Part shown: piece by piece, positions 58,294 through 60,213 of the stretch | How positions within the stretch are numbered: position 1 is the first letter of the stretch | How the letters are laid out: the number at the start of each line of letters is the position of its first letter | Translations under genes and position numbers: made by a program | Notes under the pieces: model-generated | Seen by the model: only the letters and a program-made list of their open reading frames with translations | Told to the model about the DNA's origin: nothing | Database searches by the model: none | Origin: an uncultured Opitutales bacterium | GTDB lineage: Bacteria; Verrucomicrobiota; Verrucomicrobiia; Opitutales; Intestinicryptomonadaceae | NCBI GenBank assembly: GCA_900546565.1 | Contig: URDC01000004.1 | Coordinates: 1 to 60,213, forward strand | Length of the DNA stretch: 60,213 nt | Reading direction: 5' to 3'

Positions 58294-58567
58294 TTATTTC
58301 AAATAATACCCGCCTGTCTTGGGTGCACCGCGGAATTCTACTTGGTCGGCAAGCTTTTTCAAATCGCGGGCAAGAGTCCGCTTGGGAATCGAAAGCGCGG
58401 CGGAAAGCTCGCCGGCATTGTAACCTTCGTGCGCTTTTACGTAGCCGAACACTTCATTTACTCTGCCACTTACACCGCCATTTACTCTGCCAATCGGCTC
58501 ACCTTGGTGGATTTTCAGCAATCATCGAAATCGCCTTGCTCGAAACTGTAAACGGGGGTTTTGTCAT
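58294..58567 (-). pseudogene. Collapsed Fic-family gene
   Basis: The minus strand starts MTKPPFTVSSKAISMIAE, an opening typical of Fic-domain proteins. After a frame change it continues NEVFGYVKAHEGYNAGELSA, LSIPKRTLARDLKKLADQ and EFRGAPKTGGYYL, the winged-helix ending of Fic and Fic-like proteins. The AMP-transferase core (HPFxxGNGRxxR) that should lie between is absent. The parts are about 25 and 65 codons. An internal deletion plus a frameshift is the simplest reading; the second part alone (ATG 58521) could still be a small DNA-binding protein. Confidence 0.6.
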
Positions 58568-58751
58568 ATTCTATCTAGCCTAAATATTTTGCCGACATAG
58601 TCAAGACTCGCGTCAAAAGAGGATTTCGAGGCAACTATTAGGTAATTCTAAATCGTGCTATTTAAAAACAACATTTTCTTCCCAGCATCTGCTAAGATCA
58701 GATAAATAGTGGGTTTGGGGCGGGGAATAACATTTTGATAAAAACGTTTTT

Positions 58752-59990
58752 TCAACATATGATTCTCTTTTTGCAGCCTTTTAACTGCTTCTCCACTTTA
58801 CGCTTTCCTTCCTTTGTTAATTCGCCAACATACTTCTCCCAATTTGGATTCAATGGTGTAATAAGTTTGGGGCGGTTTACTTGCTCCGCAAATTTTTCAG
58901 GGATGCCGTATTTTATTCCTACCCAAAGTTTCGTTCCCGCAGGAAGGAAATGCGATTTATCCGTCGGTATGAAAGCATTTTGGTCGTCAAATTTATAAAG
59001 ATCGATTTGTGTTGTTTCATCTAAATTTTTTTCCGAAATCGGGAGCAAATATCTATACTTCCCTGTATGGGTTATGGAATCGAAGATTTCGTTTGCAGAC
59101 AGAACCTCCAATAACTTATCCTTGTTTCGTAATTTTTCTATGTATTTTATTATTTCTTCCTTTGTTGTATGCGGGATAAACTCGAACCCTCTATTTGCGT
59201 ATTTAGACACGGAATCCTTGAATGCAATTTCCACGAAGTAGCGTTTTGTGTCGTCGCCACTTTTGGCAAGAAAAATTTGTCGTTCCCCGATACCCAATGC
59301 TGACAATTTTTTTGTCCATTCGGCTAAAACGACGTTTTGATAGTATTTCGATTGGCGTATATTCAAAGTGGTTCTACTCATATCACCCCATTCACTGACA
59401 CCTTTTAACGCTTTTGACGCGTGCGTTGCACTATTAACTTTCGGGGTATGCGCAACAATGTACAAGACCGCCTTTTTATCCAAAATCTTGTGGATTTGCT
59501 GTATGAATTTTACAGTAGCAGTCGTACTTGTTTTGTTGATGGGAATGAAGTTCAGATTATCGACAATTATTGCTTTAAAACCGTCAGCTACACACCGCGA
59601 CAATTCTTTTAAAAAATCCGAAGTCCAATCGATTGGAGTTGTTTCAAGCAAAAGATTGCGCGATATCCTTGTTAGCTGTGCTTTATCGTACCCTGCCAAT
59701 TCTTGCGCACCATTTTCAATTTTAGTGAAATCGGCTTTGGTGGATTCCATTAAAACAAGGTATGTTTTCATCGGGTTGGACAATTTGACCCCTCCGAAAA
59801 TGTTGCGTCCCGCAGCAAGATCAAAGGCTAGGTCAGAGGCAAACACACTTTTTCCGACATCAGTCTCTCCGACGATAAGAACAATCTCGCCAAAATCCAC
59901 GCCTCCTTGTCCCAAGACAGAACTTTCTTTGTAGATAGTATTTAGCGATTTTCTCGGTGCGCGTAAGTTGATTGCTTTACCCGATCCCAT
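58752..59990 (-). CDS. RepA/KaiC-like RecA-fold ATPase
   Basis: This 412-residue protein has a RecA-fold ATPase domain: Walker A GETDVGKS (residues 41-48), Walker B AIIVDNLNF (140-148), IVAHTP (sensor-like His) and a downstream GVSEWGDMSRTTLNIRQ. This is the pattern of RepA-type hexameric helicases of mobile plasmids and integrative elements and of phage AAA_25 ATPases. The C-terminal half (about 260-412) is Lys/Glu-rich and unrecognised. The start has Shine-Dalgarno AAGGA 8 bases upstream. It is likely a replication or maintenance ATPase of the cassette. No primase or relaxase is visible in the window. Confidence 0.78.
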   Translation of the reverse strand: MGSGKAINLRAPRKSLNTIYKESSVLGQGGVDFGEIVLIVGETDVGKSVFASDLAFDLAAGRNIFGGVKLSNPMKTYLVLMESTKADFTKIENGAQELAGYDKAQLTRISRNLLLETTPIDWTSDFLKELSRCVADGFKAIIVDNLNFIPINKTSTTATVKFIQQIHKILDKKAVLYIVAHTPKVNSATHASKALKGVSEWGDMSRTTLNIRQSKYYQNVVLAEWTKKLSALGIGERQIFLAKSGDDTKRYFVEIAFKDSVSKYANRGFEFIPHTTKEEIIKYIEKLRNKDKLLEVLSANEIFDSITHTGKYRYLLPISEKNLDETTQIDLYKFDDQNAFIPTDKSHFLPAGTKLWVGIKYGIPEKFAEQVNRPKLITPLNPNWEKYVGELTKEGKRKVEKQLKGCKKRIIC

Positions 59991-60144
59991 GGAATGTCCT
60001 TGTTAAATTTTAACGTTTGAATGGAATATTTCAGTTCCTCTTAAAAATGTGTATTTTAATTTATAAAATCTCGTAAACATTGCAAGAAAAAGGTTTTTAA
60101 GTGATGGAAATAAAATTGTTTTAGAATAAAAATCACGGGTTTGG

Positions 60145-60175
60145 GTAAATTTTTACTCCATAAGACATAGCTCTA
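60145..60175 (+). repeat. Right 31-bp direct repeat of the HipBST cassette
   Basis: Identical to 56648-56678 at 30 of 31 positions and in the same orientation. It lies 38 bases from the end of the window, beyond the start of the ATPase gene. Confidence 0.85.
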
Positions 60176-60213
60176 TAAGCTATTTTTTATGAGTAAAGAA
60201 TATTACACATTAA

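Overview
The window is mostly one bacterial chromosome segment that looks like a host-associated Verrucomicrobiota of the Opitutae type. This placement is inferred. It rests on Gram-negative envelope genes (LpxI, ExbB/ExbD, an ArnC/ArnA-like pair), a PEP-CTERM exported protein, a pair of Tat-exported sugar enzymes, meso-diaminopimelate dehydrogenase, weak Shine-Dalgarno sites and many secreted glycan enzymes. The first 50 bases are an Illumina Nextera adapter. The next ~850 bases (YitT tail, ECF sigma factor, stub of the following gene) look like a Firmicutes/Clostridia fragment joined chimerically to the main contig. No rRNA, tRNA or CRISPR array was found.

Region 1.4-34.5 kb is largely a core housekeeping stretch: a metallophosphoesterase lipoprotein, a 33-codon bS22-like protein, patatin, ABC-F ATPase, GH10 xylanase, tsaE-aminotransferase, SNF2 helicase, glgA, PfkB kinase-queA, HAD phosphatase, thrS, GH20-LysE exporter, DUF1015, leuS-FecR-like-lpxI-sufE, exbB-exbD-exbD, and a three-gene operon resembling part of the lipid A aminoarabinose pathway. 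Tandem hairpin repeats lie between the convergent HAD and thrS genes.

Region 34.6-43.6 kb is a glycan-degradation block. A right-handed beta-helix lipoprotein and a clan GH-A hydrolase are transcribed divergently. A small exported NTF2-immunity-like gene is broken at a run of eight C. A Tat-exported Gfo/Idh/MocA oxidoreductase and TIM-barrel isomerase/epimerase follow, then ddh.

Region 43.8-54.6 kb is accessory and scarred by mobile DNA: two tyrosine integrases, a 23-codon remnant of a third copy abutting a decayed ISL3-type transposase, an SDR tail fragment and a prepilin-like fragment. Interspersed are a PEP-CTERM protein, a DUF5696-like protein with a divergent AraC regulator, and a GH2 enzyme.

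Region 54.6-60.2 kb holds a large serine recombinase followed by a 3.5-kb cassette bounded by 31-bp direct repeats (30/31 identical). It carries a RepA/KaiC-like ATPase, a collapsed Fic gene and a complete tripartite HipB-HipS-HipT toxin-antitoxin operon. The promoter region of hipBST has three TATAC-N7-GTATA palindromes spaced exactly 40 bp apart, and HipT carries T-I-A where E. coli HipT has S-I-S. This cassette is the most interesting system in the window.
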